Assembly: GCA_903919105.1 (NCBI GenBank)
Contig: CAIXGT010000126.1
Span: forward strand, 1-5,658
DNA from: an uncultured Spartobacteria bacterium
Lineage (GTDB): Bacteria; Verrucomicrobiota; Verrucomicrobiae; Chthoniobacterales; UBA6821
Direction of reading: 5' to 3'
DNA length: 5,658 bases
The position numbers and the translations under genes were made by a program. The notes under the pieces were generated by a model. It ran no database searches, was not told the DNA's origin, and saw nothing but the letters and a program-made list of their open reading frames with translations. Positions 5,365-5,658 of the stretch are shown here, piece after piece. Position 1 is the stretch's first letter; each line of letters begins with the position of its first letter.

Positions 5365-5658
5365 AGAGCCTCCCTCTGCAACGAACTTCCGCAATGGCCT
5401 TACCAATGGTGCTCTGGAGCATCGCCTTGCTCACGGGTATCGTCCTGCTTTTAGCCGGAATCATCGAGGGATGGATCACCGAGGAGACGCTTTCCGGAAA
5501 ACTCTTTCAGGCCCGCCAGCAGGCCTTGTCCGGGGTAGCTGTCGCCATGAACCCCGGGGTGTTCCCTGGAGACCCGCTCTTAAATCAGTTCTCCAAGGAC
5601 AAGAGCGAAGGCTATCAGGTTGTGATCAAAGATGAGTCAGGACTGATCACTCCGAACT
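5361..5658 (+). CDS. gspK: Type II secretion minor pseudopilin GspK (5' part)
   Basis: This is the start of gspK, with 99 residues visible before the right edge. GspK is the largest minor pseudopilin and caps the fibre tip. The N-terminus is MKSLPLQRTSA, then MALPMVLWSIALLTGIVLLL, close to the 'MALL.VLW..ALL' signature of GspK. As in known GspK proteins, Glu at +5 is missing. Ala11 is the likely -1 residue. The segment QARQQALSGVAVAM (50-63) matches the Ala-rich helix after the membrane segment, and VIKDESGLITPN (88-99) matches the family's 'DE.G.I..N' stretch. The large alpha-helical insert domain lies beyond the window. The ATG overlaps the gspJ stop by 4 bases (ATGA), so it belongs to the same coupled operon. 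Confidence 0.87.
   Translation, partial: MKSLPLQRTSAMALPMVLWSIALLTGIVLLLAGIIEGWITEETLSGKLFQARQQALSGVAVAMNPGVFPGDPLLNQFSKDKSEGYQVVIKDESGLITPN

Overview
The window looks like ordinary chromosomal DNA of a Gram-negative bacterium. It has a type II secretion (T2SS) pseudopilin operon, which implies an outer membrane, next to housekeeping genes. The pseudopilins carry '(K/R)AFTLLE'-type signals, with Ala rather than Gly before the cleavage point, and there is a large, unrecognised secreted protein beside them. Both features fit the Planctomycetota-Verrucomicrobiota group, and I favour Verrucomicrobiota. That placement is an inference from style, not a database match.

Left half, minus strand (1-1984): two tightly packed genes are transcribed leftwards. 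The first encodes a stand-alone LON substrate-binding-domain protein (1376-1984). Two bases after its stop codon, the exonuclease VII large subunit gene xseA begins (1373 to beyond the left edge). XseA has an unusual N-terminal extension of about 70 residues that contains a small 9-bp tandem repeat.

Middle: a short divergent intergenic region (1985-2148) must hold the start signals for both directions. To its right is a plus-strand gene for a secreted, probably all-beta protein of unknown function (2149-3303) with a Ser/Thr/Pro-rich tail. An 89-bp gap with a perfect 9-bp inverted repeat separates it from the pilin-like genes.

Right half, plus strand (3393-5658): gspG, gspH, gspI, gspJ and the start of gspK follow in the canonical order. 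Every junction overlaps, by 23, 14 (or 8), 4 and 4 bases. GspG would form the major pseudopilus fibre, and H, I, J and K the tip complex. Translational coupling would help keep their stoichiometry. No gspC, D, E, F, L or M gene lies in the window. The uncharacterised secreted protein sits where another secretion gene might be expected and is the least explained element here.

There is no gene-free stretch above 300 bases. I saw no tRNA, rRNA, CRISPR array, insertion sequence or phage gene, and no convincing sign of a wholly new system.
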